A stretch of 64,000 nucleotides of DNA, taken from Amycolatopsis orientalis DSM 40040 = KCTC 9412. Lineage in GTDB: Bacteria; Actinomycetota; Actinomycetes; Mycobacteriales; Pseudonocardiaceae. The stretch spans positions 62,001-126,000 of the forward strand of contig NZ_ASJB01000004.1 of NCBI RefSeq assembly GCF_000478275.1, written 5' to 3'. The notes below the pieces were generated by a model, which was not told the origin of the DNA, searched no databases, and worked only from the letters and a program-made list of their open reading frames with translations. Positions 16,916-28,194 of the stretch are shown in pieces; position 1 is the stretch's first letter, and each line of letters opens with the position of its first letter. The position numbers were made by a program, and so were the translations under genes.

Positions 16916-18154
16916 TCAGAACGGTGCTTCCCCGGTACGAGGCGTGTGCAGAGGAGGTGGCGTGCTGTCGTAGGTTTGGCCGGTCGGTGTGGTGATCGTC
17001 AGGGTCCCGTCCGGTGCCAGCCGGTAGATCCACCCGGGTTCGTCCTTGAGCCGATGGTCGCGGCGGCAGAAGGCGATGAGGTCGCCGGCGTCGGTGTGCC
17101 CCTGGAACTGCCATGGGATGGAGTGGTCGAGATCGCAGGCCTGAGCGGGCCGGTGACACCCAGGTCTGCGGCATTCGCGGTCGCGGACCCGGAGGAACTC
17201 GTCAAGACCGGCCGTCGGGCGATACCGGTCCCGGCCGAGATCCGCGACCTGACCTGACAGCGGGTCGGTGATGATCCGCCGCAGCACCGTGTCGGGTCCG
17301 CTCGCGATGTGCCGCGCCAGCGACGCCGGGATTTGGCCGTGCCCGGCCATTTCCGCCGGGGCGTCGTTGAGTCCGAGGTAGGTGAAGAGGTCCAGATAAA
17401 GGAATACTTCGGCGCGTTCACTTTTCCCGCCGCTGCCGCCCAACAGGAGGTCGAGAGCGACATCGGCGCGAAGCTGATCCAAAGTGCGGGTCTCGTCGCC
17501 GGTCTTGAGCGCGCGGGCCTCCCGGTCGATCCGGTTGTAGGCGGCGGTGACCTTCTCCACCGGGCCGTCCTCGATCTCCAGCGAGGCCACGCCCGCCTCA
17601 CCCTGACTCACCACGAGCCGGCGGCCTTCGCGGGCCCGCTCGCAACGCTTGCCCGCGCCCTCACGATCGACGGTCGCCGCCGCGTGGTTCGCCGCTTTGC
17701 GGATCTGTTCGGCATTCTTGCCGGGTAATCGGTCTTCCAACAAGGCGTCGGCGGCGAGCGCGTTTTCGTCGGACAGCCACGCTGTGGCCGTCACGACTTT
17801 CATCGCGCCGAACCCGTCCACCTTGCCCTTGTCCATCAAACCCAGGGTGCGGGGCAACCTGGTGGTCAACGCGTCGGCGGCGGCGACCAGCCCGGCCGCG
17901 TACCTGTCGCCCACCGACAGGGCGAACGCGACCTCCTGGGCGACGCTACGCGCGCCTTCGCGATGTCGATTCAGCTGGGAAAGGGCACGGTAACGGATCG
18001 CTTCCAGGCGGGCGATCCCCGCTGACGCCGCTTTCGCGAGGGCGACGGATTCGTTGTCGTCCAACGAATCCGCGGCGGTATTGATGGCCTTCAGATTGTC
18101 GGGGGCGGTGATTTCCTCGAGTAGCGCCACTGCGGTGGCTCGGTAATTTTCCAC
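16916..18154 (-). CDS. DUF222 (13E12-repeat) protein with C-terminal HNH nuclease domain
   Basis: A 412-residue protein. Residues about 20-310 form the helical DUF222 region common in actinobacteria; the C terminus has an HNH motif (RECRRPGCHRPAQACDLDHS, then CRRDHRLKDEPGW, about residues 329-375) with two Cys positions for zinc and the DH/H catalytic triad elements. Start is GTG 18154 (MENYRATAV). These multi-copy genes are of unknown role; nuclease activity has been proposed but is rarely tested. A 17-bp dyad lies 57 bp upstream (18211-18227). Confidence 0.85.
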   Translation of the reverse strand: MENYRATAVALLEEITAPDNLKAINTAADSLDDNESVALAKAASAGIARLEAIRYRALSQLNRHREGARSVAQEVAFALSVGDRYAAGLVAAADALTTRLPRTLGLMDKGKVDGFGAMKVVTATAWLSDENALAADALLEDRLPGKNAEQIRKAANHAAATVDREGAGKRCERAREGRRLVVSQGEAGVASLEIEDGPVEKVTAAYNRIDREARALKTGDETRTLDQLRADVALDLLLGGSGGKSERAEVFLYLDLFTYLGLNDAPAEMAGHGQIPASLARHIASGPDTVLRRIITDPLSGQVADLGRDRYRPTAGLDEFLRVRDRECRRPGCHRPAQACDLDHSIPWQFQGHTDAGDLIAFCRRDHRLKDEPGWIYRLAPDGTLTITTPTGQTYDSTPPPLHTPRTGEAPF

Positions 18155-18210
18155 CCGATCAACCTACGACCCTCCACCGACAGTTCTGGATCATTCGACT
18201 GCCGCCACAG

Positions 18211-18227
18211 TTGCCGATATTCGGTAA
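18211..18227. promoter_or_regulatory. 17-bp dyad TTGCCG-N5-CGGTAA, site 1
   Basis: Reads TTGCCGATATTCGGTAA, a hyphenated palindrome. A second site of the same form is at 18347-18363. They are the only two such sites noticed and both lie between the HNH gene and the RibD-like gene, so they look like a pair of operators for one regulator. Confidence 0.45.
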
Positions 18228-18346
18228 TTCTGTTCGTGGCAAGGGAAATCTGGGATGCGCGCTTGGCGATGTTCGCCCGATAGTGGTAAGCGGTGCGCGC
18301 GGACAGGATTTCTTGAGCGCTGCCCTTGGGGCCAGAGCGTCACGTA

Positions 18347-18363
18347 TTGCCGGAATTCGGCAA
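18347..18363. promoter_or_regulatory. 17-bp dyad TTGCCG-N5-CGGCAA, site 2
   Basis: Reads TTGCCGGAATTCGGCAA, perfect 6-bp arms around a 5-bp centre that is A/T rich as in site 1. It is 76 bp before the RibD-like start codon, at a distance typical for a promoter operator. The rest of 18155-18439 holds no convincing gene. Confidence 0.45.
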
Positions 18364-18439
18364 CGGAGGACCTGGCACAGACCCACCGCCCCGAGAGGCG
18401 GTCCGTCACCGCGGCGACCCACGAGGGCATACTGACGAC

Positions 18440-19528
18440 GTGAGCGAACGCCCCCACGTCCTGCTGTCCGCCGCGGTCTCGCTGGACGGTTACCTCGACG
18501 ACGCGACCGACACCCGGCTGATGCTGTCCAACGAGGACGACTGGGCCAGGGTGGACGGTCTGCGGGCGGCGTCCGACGCGATCCTGGTCGGCGCGAACAC
18601 GGTCCGCGCCGACAATCCCAGGCTGCTGGTCCGCTCGCCGGAGCTGGTGCGTGAGCGCGTCGCCGCCGGACGGCCGGAACAACCGGTCAAGGTCACGCTG
18701 ACGCGCAGTGGTTCACTCGATCCGGCGGCCCGGTTCTTCACCCTCGGCGACGCCGAAAAGCTGGTTTACGCGCCGCCCGGCGTCGTCACGGGCGTGAAGG
18801 CGACCGTGGTCGAACTGACGGGCCTGCGCGAGATGCTGGCGGATCTCTCCACTCGCGGCGTGCGGCGGCTGATGGTCGAAGGCGGCGGCGCGATCCACAC
18901 CCAGTTCCTCACCGAGGGACTCGTCGACGAGCTGCATCTGGCGATCGCGCCGTTCTTCGTCGGTGATCCGTGCGCGCCGAGGTTCACCGGGCCCGGTGCC
19001 TTCCCGCGCGGGCTGAACCTGATCAAAAGCAGCCGGTTGGGCGATGTTGCCGTCCTGGAGTACCACGCGACCCCGGAACCGTCCGAAGTGGACATTCTGC
19101 GGCTGCGCGAGGCCATCGCACTGGCGGATCTTTGCCCGCCGAGGACATTCCGCGTCGGCGCGGTCATCACCGACGCCGACGGCGAGGTGATCTCCACCGG
19201 CTACTCGGGGGACGGCGATCCCGCCAACCACGCGGAAGAAGCCGCGCTCGCGAAGCTCGAATCCGGTGACCCGCGGCTGGCGGAGGCGACGATGTACACG
19301 TCGTTGGAGCCGTGCAGCTCGCGGACGTCACATCCGCGAAGCTGCACCCAGCTCATCCTCGACGCCGGCCTTCCCCGAGTCGTGTTCGCCTGGCGTGAGC
19401 CGTCGGTGTTCGTCGACTGCGTCGGCGCCGAAACGCTGGAAGCGGCCGGACGCCGGGTGATCGAGGTACCAGCCCTCGCCGCCGACGTCCGCCGCGCGAA
19501 CACCCATATCCCGGGTGTCCACCCCTGA
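18440..19528 (+). CDS. RibD-like reductase-deaminase fusion with reversed domain order
   Basis: A 362-residue protein. Residues about 1-215 are a RibD C-terminal/dihydrofolate-reductase-like reductase domain (SAAVSLDGYLDD, ASDAILVGANTVRADNP, LMVEGGGAIHTQFL); residues about 220-362 are a zinc nucleoside deaminase domain with HAEEAALAKLE (His about 264) and EPCSSRTSHPRSC for the metal cysteines. Canonical RibD has deaminase first, reductase second, so the order here is swapped and the PC-to-C spacing is longer. It could reduce and deaminate a pyrimidine or pterin intermediate of riboflavin or of a secondary metabolite. Start is GTG 18440; other riboflavin genes are not adjacent. Confidence 0.75.
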   Translation: MSERPHVLLSAAVSLDGYLDDATDTRLMLSNEDDWARVDGLRAASDAILVGANTVRADNPRLLVRSPELVRERVAAGRPEQPVKVTLTRSGSLDPAARFFTLGDAEKLVYAPPGVVTGVKATVVELTGLREMLADLSTRGVRRLMVEGGGAIHTQFLTEGLVDELHLAIAPFFVGDPCAPRFTGPGAFPRGLNLIKSSRLGDVAVLEYHATPEPSEVDILRLREAIALADLCPPRTFRVGAVITDADGEVISTGYSGDGDPANHAEEAALAKLESGDPRLAEATMYTSLEPCSSRTSHPRSCTQLILDAGLPRVVFAWREPSVFVDCVGAETLEAAGRRVIEVPALAADVRRANTHIPGVHP

Positions 19529-19530
19529 AC

Positions 19531-19623
19531 TTACTTGCAGGCGTCGCAGCAGCCGCAGCCCAGACCGGTGCACGCCGAGCAGCAACCGTGGCGAAGCACG
19601 ACCTTCAACAGACGCTTGATCAT
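19531..19623 (-). CDS. 30-residue seven-cysteine microprotein
   Basis: A short ORF with an excellent ribosome site (GGGAGGA, 5 bases before ATG 19623). The peptide has a basic amphipathic N half (MIKRLLKVVLRHG) and a Cys-rich C half with the pattern CC-x2-C-x4-C-x-CC-x2-C ending in DACK. Seven cysteines in 16 residues suggest metal binding (zinc, copper, cobalt or nickel) or an Fe-S/redox role; the basic helix could contact membrane or nucleic acid. It lies 107 bp downstream of cobN on the same strand and ends 2 bp from the convergent RibD-like gene. I do not recognise the family with confidence; function unknown. Confidence 0.7.
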   Translation of the reverse strand: MIKRLLKVVLRHGCCSACTGLGCGCCDACK

Positions 19624-19730
19624 GGCTGTCCTCCCGATCCTTGACGTCCCACCGCCCTTGTCACGCTAAGTTCTGCGCATACGACAGTGGTACCGCCGGG
19701 CGGGCCATGGCGCTGCTCCAGCGGGTGACG

Positions 19731-23327
<3,597 letters not shown>

Positions 23328-23335
23328 GGCAGTCC

Positions 23336-23528
23336 TCACTCGGGGTGTCCGCGCCCCGGGTCGTGCGGTCGCGCCGGCGGGAGTTCCTGGCTCCCCCTCT
23401 CGTGCCTGTGAGGGGTGACAGTGGCGGGACCGCCCCGGACTCTCACCGGGTTCCTCCACCTGCCGACGCGTGGGTTCCAGCCCACTCTCCGGGCGGCCCG
23501 GCCCGGCGTCAAGGTGATGTGCCCATCA
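23336..23528 (-). ncRNA. Cobalamin (B12) riboswitch upstream of cobN
   Basis: On the minus strand the leader contains the conserved core: GGAACCCGGTGAGAGTCCGG (P3-J3 region), GCGGTCCCGCCACTG and the B12-box-like GCCACTGTCACC (complement of 23414-23425), followed by a GC-rich hairpin that runs up to the GTG. This is the usual order of a class I cobalamin riboswitch. It would repress cobN, probably by hiding the ribosome site, when adenosylcobalamin is abundant. Confidence 0.9.
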
Positions 23529-23535
23529 GGGGTGG

Positions 23536-24789
23536 CTAGAACGCGCCGGGCAGGACGAGCACACCCCAGGCCAGGGCCGGGCCGAAGCCCACGATCGCGC
23601 AGGTGTAGCCGATCACCTGCCGGTAGAAGCGCTGCCGGTCCACGCCCTTGGCGTTGCTGAGCACGAGGGCGCCGTTGGTGGAGAACGGCGAGACGTCGAC
23701 GATGGTGGTCGAGATCGACAACGCCGCGACCAGGCCCGCGGCGCTGAGCTGGCTCGACAGCAGCAGGGGCACCGCGATCGGGATGATGGCGGTGAGGATC
23801 GCGGTGGACGAGGCGAACGCCGAGGTGATCGCGACAGTGAGACAGAGGAGGAGCGCGACGAGCAGGGGCGCGCCGACCACGGCGGCGTGTTCCGAGATGG
23901 CGTCGATCGTGCCCGCCTTCTCCAGGATGCCCACGTAGGTGACCATGCCGGCGACGAGCAGGATGGTCGACCAGCTGATGCCGTCGACGGCCTTCGCCTG
24001 GTTCTTCATGTCGACCAGCGCGAGCAGGGCACCCGCCGCCAGGGCGAGGAAGCCGATCTGCAGGTGGAAGCCGAGCGCGCCGACGATGAGCCCGCCGAGC
24101 AGTGCCAGGGTGAGCCACTGTCGCCAGGTGACCCCGCCGGGTGCCGGTTCGTCGGCACCGACGGCGTCCCCGGCGGCCGGTTCGGGCTGCACCTTGTTGC
24201 GCAGCAACAGGAATGTCGCCACCGAGAGCAGCACGTTGAACCCGAAGCTGGCGAGGAACAACAACACCGAGGGCGGCACGTCCAGCGGGGTGTCCGCGAT
24301 CATCCCGTTCACCAGGACCCCGGAGACCGCGATCGGGGAGAACGCGCCCGCGTGCCCGCCGCAGATGATCATCATGCCCATCATCAGCGGGCTCAGCCGG
24401 TGCCGGAACGCGATGTTCATGCCGATGGGGACCAGCAGGGCGACCGCGGCGGGGGTGAAGGTGCCGAACGCGGTCAACACGGCGGCGACGGCGAAGAGCA
24501 CCCACGGGATGAGGGTGACCTTGCCGCGCACGAGGCGGACGCCGTAGCTCACGATGAGGTCGATGGTCCCGTTGCGCTGCGCGATGGAGAACAGGTACGT
24601 GACGCCGACGATCGTCACGAACAGCGAAACCGGGAATCCTTCGAAGATCTGGGCCTCGTCCAGTCCCAGCGACGCCGTGCCGATCACGAACGCGGCCACG
24701 AAGGCGAGGATGCCGATGTTGATCGGGAGCAGCGTCCCGACGAGGAACATCACGGCGAGGGCGCCGAGGGAAATCAGCTCAGGAGACAT
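23536..24789 (-). CDS. MatC/SLC13-like dicarboxylate carrier
   Basis: A 417-residue integral membrane protein with about 11-12 hydrophobic segments and the layout of the dicarboxylate carrier MatC / ion-transporter superfamily (two inverted repeats, with SPFSTNGALVLSNA near the C-terminal half and PIAVSGVLVNGM near the N-terminal half as substrate loops). Lies 30 bp downstream of a PrpF-family isomerase, so it probably imports the small di- or tricarboxylate that PrpF acts on. Ribosome site AAGGA precedes ATG 24789. Substrate unknown. Confidence 0.75.
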   Translation of the reverse strand: MSPELISLGALAVMFLVGTLLPINIGILAFVAAFVIGTASLGLDEAQIFEGFPVSLFVTIVGVTYLFSIAQRNGTIDLIVSYGVRLVRGKVTLIPWVLFAVAAVLTAFGTFTPAAVALLVPIGMNIAFRHRLSPLMMGMMIICGGHAGAFSPIAVSGVLVNGMIADTPLDVPPSVLLFLASFGFNVLLSVATFLLLRNKVQPEPAAGDAVGADEPAPGGVTWRQWLTLALLGGLIVGALGFHLQIGFLALAAGALLALVDMKNQAKAVDGISWSTILLVAGMVTYVGILEKAGTIDAISEHAAVVGAPLLVALLLCLTVAITSAFASSTAILTAIIPIAVPLLLSSQLSAAGLVAALSISTTIVDVSPFSTNGALVLSNAKGVDRQRFYRQVIGYTCAIVGFGPALAWGVLVLPGAF

Positions 24790-24819
24790 CTTTGTCCTTG
24801 AGGGAGAGGAGTGGACAGG

Positions 24820-25947
24820 CTAACCGCGCGAGGCGGTGGGGAGTGCGTGACGCCGGATCGCGAGCGGTTCCGGGACGAGGATCGAGGCGTCGCAGAGGAC
24901 ACGGGCGGCGCGGCGGACGGTGACCCGTCGAGGCCGTCCGTCGCCGATCCCGGTGCTGACGACCTCGACGACACCCGCCGGGGTCCCGATGCGCAGGCGT
25001 TCCCCGCCCACCGCGCCGGAGTGCGCGCCGACAACGGAATCGCCGAGCAGGTTGGCCACGGCGATCCCGACCGCCGAGGTGAGGCCGATCGCCGGATGCG
25101 GGCTGTTCATCGAGAGCATGCGCACCGACACGTCGTAATCCCCGGCGGCGATCGGCTCGCCGGTGGTACTCACGTAGCCGACGGGTTCGCCGACGAGACC
25201 GACCTTGGGGACCGCGTCCGAGGGCTCGAGCCCCATCCGGAGCGCCGCGATCCGCCTGACCGATCTCAACCACGGCACCTCGGCACGAATGTCCACAACG
25301 GACTCCGCGCCGCCGCGGCCCACCGAAGAGGCGTCGACGAGGGCCATCGGTGCCCCGGCGTCGAGCAGGGTCACGCGGGCGTGGCGGCCCTCCGCTTCGA
25401 TTTCTTCGACGGGGACCCCGGTGGGCAGCAGCGAACCGGTCGTTCCCCCGGCCGGATCGAGGAACGTCAGGCCGACCGCGACCCCGCCGGCGCGGGTGCC
25501 CGGCACGGTCACGGTGCCGAACTCGGGTACGACGCCGCCCTGGGTGTCCACAATGGCCTCGAGCACCGCGCCGGTGTTGAGGTTGCGCAGGACGACGGTG
25601 GTGCGGTCGCCGGTGATCGGCAGGAGGCCGCGGGTGACCGCCCACAGGGCGATGGCGGTCGCGCAGTTGCCGCAGTTGCTGCCCCATTCCACTTTGGGCA
25701 CACCGATCCCGACCTGCCCGAAGAGATACTCGACGTCGATGCCGTCCGTGTCGCCGGGACGCACGACGGCGGCCTTCGAGGTCGTCGGCGTGGCTCCGCC
25801 GACGCCGTTCAAGTGCACCGGATCGTCGGCCCCGTAGGCGTTGACGAGCAGTTCCTCGATGCCGTCGAGGGTGGGGGGAACGTCGCGCTGGTCGAACAGC
25901 CAGCATTTGCTGGTGCCGCCACGCACGAGCGTCGCGGGAACGTGCAC
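24820..25947 (-). CDS. PrpF-family isomerase (methylaconitate / tautomerase type)
   Basis: A 375-residue protein of the PrpF/diaminopimelate-epimerase fold, beginning VHVPATLVRGGTSKCWLF, the usual PrpF opening. GSNCGNCATAIALWAV and MNSPHPAIGLTSAVGIAVA hold the conserved residues. PrpF isomerises 2-methylaconitate; the sister enzyme GalD tautomerises oxalomesaconate in gallate breakdown. No prpC/prpD/acnD or gallate genes are adjacent, so the substrate is open. GTG 25947 is chosen over an earlier start because GAGTGAGG lies 8 bases before it and it aligns with the family. Divergent LysR gene is the likely regulator. Confidence 0.8.
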   Translation of the reverse strand: MHVPATLVRGGTSKCWLFDQRDVPPTLDGIEELLVNAYGADDPVHLNGVGGATPTTSKAAVVRPGDTDGIDVEYLFGQVGIGVPKVEWGSNCGNCATAIALWAVTRGLLPITGDRTTVVLRNLNTGAVLEAIVDTQGGVVPEFGTVTVPGTRAGGVAVGLTFLDPAGGTTGSLLPTGVPVEEIEAEGRHARVTLLDAGAPMALVDASSVGRGGAESVVDIRAEVPWLRSVRRIAALRMGLEPSDAVPKVGLVGEPVGYVSTTGEPIAAGDYDVSVRMLSMNSPHPAIGLTSAVGIAVANLLGDSVVGAHSGAVGGERLRIGTPAGVVEVVSTGIGDGRPRRVTVRRAARVLCDASILVPEPLAIRRHALPTASRG

Positions 25948-26001
25948 TCCGGGTACCTCACTCTCGCTAGGACTGAGGTCACCTTCGCTCCGCCGAGAGT
26001 T

Positions 26002-26040
26002 GAGCACAATGCTCGTTCTCTTACACTGGCTTAAGCTCAG
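26002..26040. promoter_or_regulatory. Dyads in the prpF-lysR divergent promoter region
   Basis: Two palindromes lie side by side: GAGCA-CAA-TGCTC (26002-26014) and CTGGCTTAAGCTCAG (26026-26040, centred on GCTTAAGC). The second contains T-N11-A type spacing usual for LysR operators and is 34 bp before the lysR start. Confidence 0.5.
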
Positions 26041-26073
26041 CTAAACCCGTCTCAGCCGTCGGAGGTCCGATCG

Positions 26074-27027
26074 ATGCTCGAAGTGCGCCGGATCCTGCTC
26101 CTCGCCGAGGTCGCCACCCACGGTTCCCTCACCGGCGCGGCCGAGGCGATCGGCATGACCACCTCGGCCGCGTCGCAGCAGATGTCCCGGCTTGAGGCGG
26201 AGGCCGGACAGCCACTTCTGGAGCGCCTGCCCCGCGGGGTCCGGCTGACGGACGCCGGCCTGGCGCTCGCCGAACGCGGCCGGGCGATCCGTCGTCAGCT
26301 GAGCGCCGCGCAAGCGGACCTGGACGTGTTCGCCCGCCTCGACCGGGGCACGCTCCGGCTCGGTTCCTTCCCGACGGTCAGCGCGAGCCTGCTGCCGCTG
26401 GCGCTGACCCGGTTCTCCCGGAAGTACCCCGGCGTCCGCGCGGCCGTCCGGTCGGCGATGCTGGCCCAGCTGCTCGAACTCCTGCACACCGGCGAGATCG
26501 AGCTGGCGCTGCTGTGGGACTACCACTGGAGTCGGGTCGACGACGACCAGCTGACCGTCACCCATCTGCTGGACGACCCCACCGTGCTCGTCGTGCCCGC
26601 CAACTCCGAGCTGCTCGAACAGACCGAAGTGAGCCTCACCGCGCTGGCCGGGCAGGATTGGATCATCCGCGCGGACAACCATCCCGTGGCGGAGGTGCTG
26701 CGCCGCAGCTGCCGCCTCGCCGGCTTCGAACCGACCATCGCCTACGAATCGCACGACTACCAGGAAGCGCAGGCGATGGTCGCCGCCGGACTCGGTATCG
26801 CCATCGCCCCGCGCCTGGCCCTCACCAACCGGCGCAACGACGTCCGCCTGGTCCCCTTCGGCACCGACGTGCCCGCACCGACCCGGCGGATCCTCCTCGC
26901 CCGCACCGAAAGCCGCGAGCCCACGCCCGCGGCCCTCGCGATGACCACGATCCTGCACGCGGTCGCCGACAAGTTCAGCGGCCCGGATCTCCGGCGGAGC
27001 CAGATCGGCACCGTCCACAGCCGCTAA
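26074..27027 (+). CDS. LysR-family transcriptional regulator
   Basis: A 317-residue LysR protein. N-terminal winged HTH (LLAEVATHGSLTGAAEAIGM, TTSAASQQMSRLEAEAGQPL, residues 5-50), then the two-lobed effector domain (LRLGSFPTVSASLLPLAL, AGLGIAIAPRLAL). GGAGG lies 8 bases before ATG 26074. Divergent from the prpF-matC operon, which it probably controls in response to the organic acid. Confidence 0.9.
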   Translation: MLEVRRILLLAEVATHGSLTGAAEAIGMTTSAASQQMSRLEAEAGQPLLERLPRGVRLTDAGLALAERGRAIRRQLSAAQADLDVFARLDRGTLRLGSFPTVSASLLPLALTRFSRKYPGVRAAVRSAMLAQLLELLHTGEIELALLWDYHWSRVDDDQLTVTHLLDDPTVLVVPANSELLEQTEVSLTALAGQDWIIRADNHPVAEVLRRSCRLAGFEPTIAYESHDYQEAQAMVAAGLGIAIAPRLALTNRRNDVRLVPFGTDVPAPTRRILLARTESREPTPAALAMTTILHAVADKFSGPDLRRSQIGTVHSR

Positions 27028-27035
27028 CCCTGACC

Positions 27036-27090
27036 CGCACTCAGCCGACTAATTGCTTTCCGGGAGGCGCGTTTAGTCGGCTAAATGCGG
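27036..27090. terminator. Bidirectional hairpin between lysR and the XRE gene
   Basis: A perfect 10-bp inverted repeat AGCCGACTAA/TTAGTCGGCT (27043-27052, 27073-27082) extended by CCGCA/TGCGG at the outside. It sits between convergent genes. The style is like the other palindromes in the window but its sequence is unrelated, and only one copy is present here. Confidence 0.6.
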
Positions 27091-27093
27091 AAG

Positions 27094-27339
27094 TCACGCT
27101 GACCGTTCCGAAGAGGAGTCCCCGATGCGTGGGAAAGGGGCGGTGGAGAAGATGATCTCCACCGCCACCTCGAAGAACTCCGCGATCCGCAGGGCGAGAT
27201 AGAGACTCGGGCTGTACTCGCCGCGTTCGAGGTAGCCGATGGTCTGGTAATGCACGCCCAGCGCATCGGCGAGTTCGCGGCGGGAGATGCCCCGCTCCGC
27301 CCGTAACATCGCGATCCGGTTGTAAACGACCTCGCTCAT
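27094..27339 (-). CDS. Small XRE-family HTH regulator
   Basis: An 81-residue protein that is nearly all HTH: MLRAERGISRRELADALGVH, then YQTIGYLERGEYSPSLYLAL, similar to the short Xre regulators of the YozG/transcription factor type that accompany ABC-2 exporters. It starts 3 bases after the permease stop, with no ribosome site of its own, so it is translationally coupled to the transporter. Probably controls the exporter operon; the dyad at 29130-29149 is a candidate site. Confidence 0.8.
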   Translation of the reverse strand: MSEVVYNRIAMLRAERGISRRELADALGVHYQTIGYLERGEYSPSLYLALRIAEFFEVAVEIIFSTAPFPRIGDSSSERSA

Positions 27340-27342
27340 GAG

Positions 27343-28194
27343 CTAACCAATTCGCTGCATCGCCTTTTCGCGTCGTGCCGCCACCGAGGACCCGGACTCG
27401 CGCCGCGCCATGCGCCGCAGGACGACCGGGGCCAGCGTCAATCCGATCACGGCCCATACGGCCAGGACACCGAGGGTCTCCCATGGCCGCCACGACTGCC
27501 CGATCTCGATCATCACTGTCGAGTCCGGCAGCAGCGCCGATCGCATGCCGAGGCCGAGCCAGTACATCGGGAACACCTGTCCGATGCCCTGTAGCCATTC
27601 GGGCAGGCTGGTGATCGGGTAGAAGATGCCGGAGATCGCGCCGATTCCCAAGGTGGGCAGCATGATCAGGCCGATGCTGCGCGCGTTCGTGGTCAGTGAG
27701 CCGAAGATGGCGCCGATCGGCATGGTCGCGAGCAGGCCGAGTGCCAGCACCCACAGCAGGCCGAGCCATGACGTCCAGCCGCCGGGCGCGATGCCGTCGA
27801 ACAGGAACAGGCCGGGGATCAGGACCAGCAGGATCCCGATGACGGTGCTGATGGAGATCGTGACGACCTTGCCGACGAGGTAGCCCATCATCCCGTTCGG
27901 GGTGGCCTTGGCACGCAGGAGCGTGCCGTCCTCGCGTTCGACGGCGAGGACGCCCGCCATCCCGAGCATGCCGCTGAACACGATCGACGCGCCCAGCACG
28001 CTCGGCACGGTGGCGGCGCCGAGCGAGAATTCCACGCCCGGCAGTTTCGAGTCGCGCATGAAGAACATGACGACCACGAAGATCACCGGGAAGACGAAGT
28101 AGTTGAACAGGTCCTCGCGGTCGGTCAGGGTCTGCCGCGACTCCAGGAAGCCCCGTCTGACACCCATCCGGACGCTGTGCTGGATCGCGTTCAT
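27343..28194 (-). CDS. ABC-2 type exporter permease
   Basis: A 283-residue permease with an N-terminal cytoplasmic stretch, about six membrane segments and the ABC-2 pattern FVFPVIFVVVMFFM and LPEWLQGIGQVFPMYWLGLG. The family exports drugs or lipids. ATG 28194 overlaps the ATPase stop by 4 bp. Confidence 0.88.
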   Translation of the reverse strand: MNAIQHSVRMGVRRGFLESRQTLTDREDLFNYFVFPVIFVVVMFFMRDSKLPGVEFSLGAATVPSVLGASIVFSGMLGMAGVLAVEREDGTLLRAKATPNGMMGYLVGKVVTISISTVIGILLVLIPGLFLFDGIAPGGWTSWLGLLWVLALGLLATMPIGAIFGSLTTNARSIGLIMLPTLGIGAISGIFYPITSLPEWLQGIGQVFPMYWLGLGMRSALLPDSTVMIEIGQSWRPWETLGVLAVWAVIGLTLAPVVLRRMARRESGSSVAARREKAMQRIG

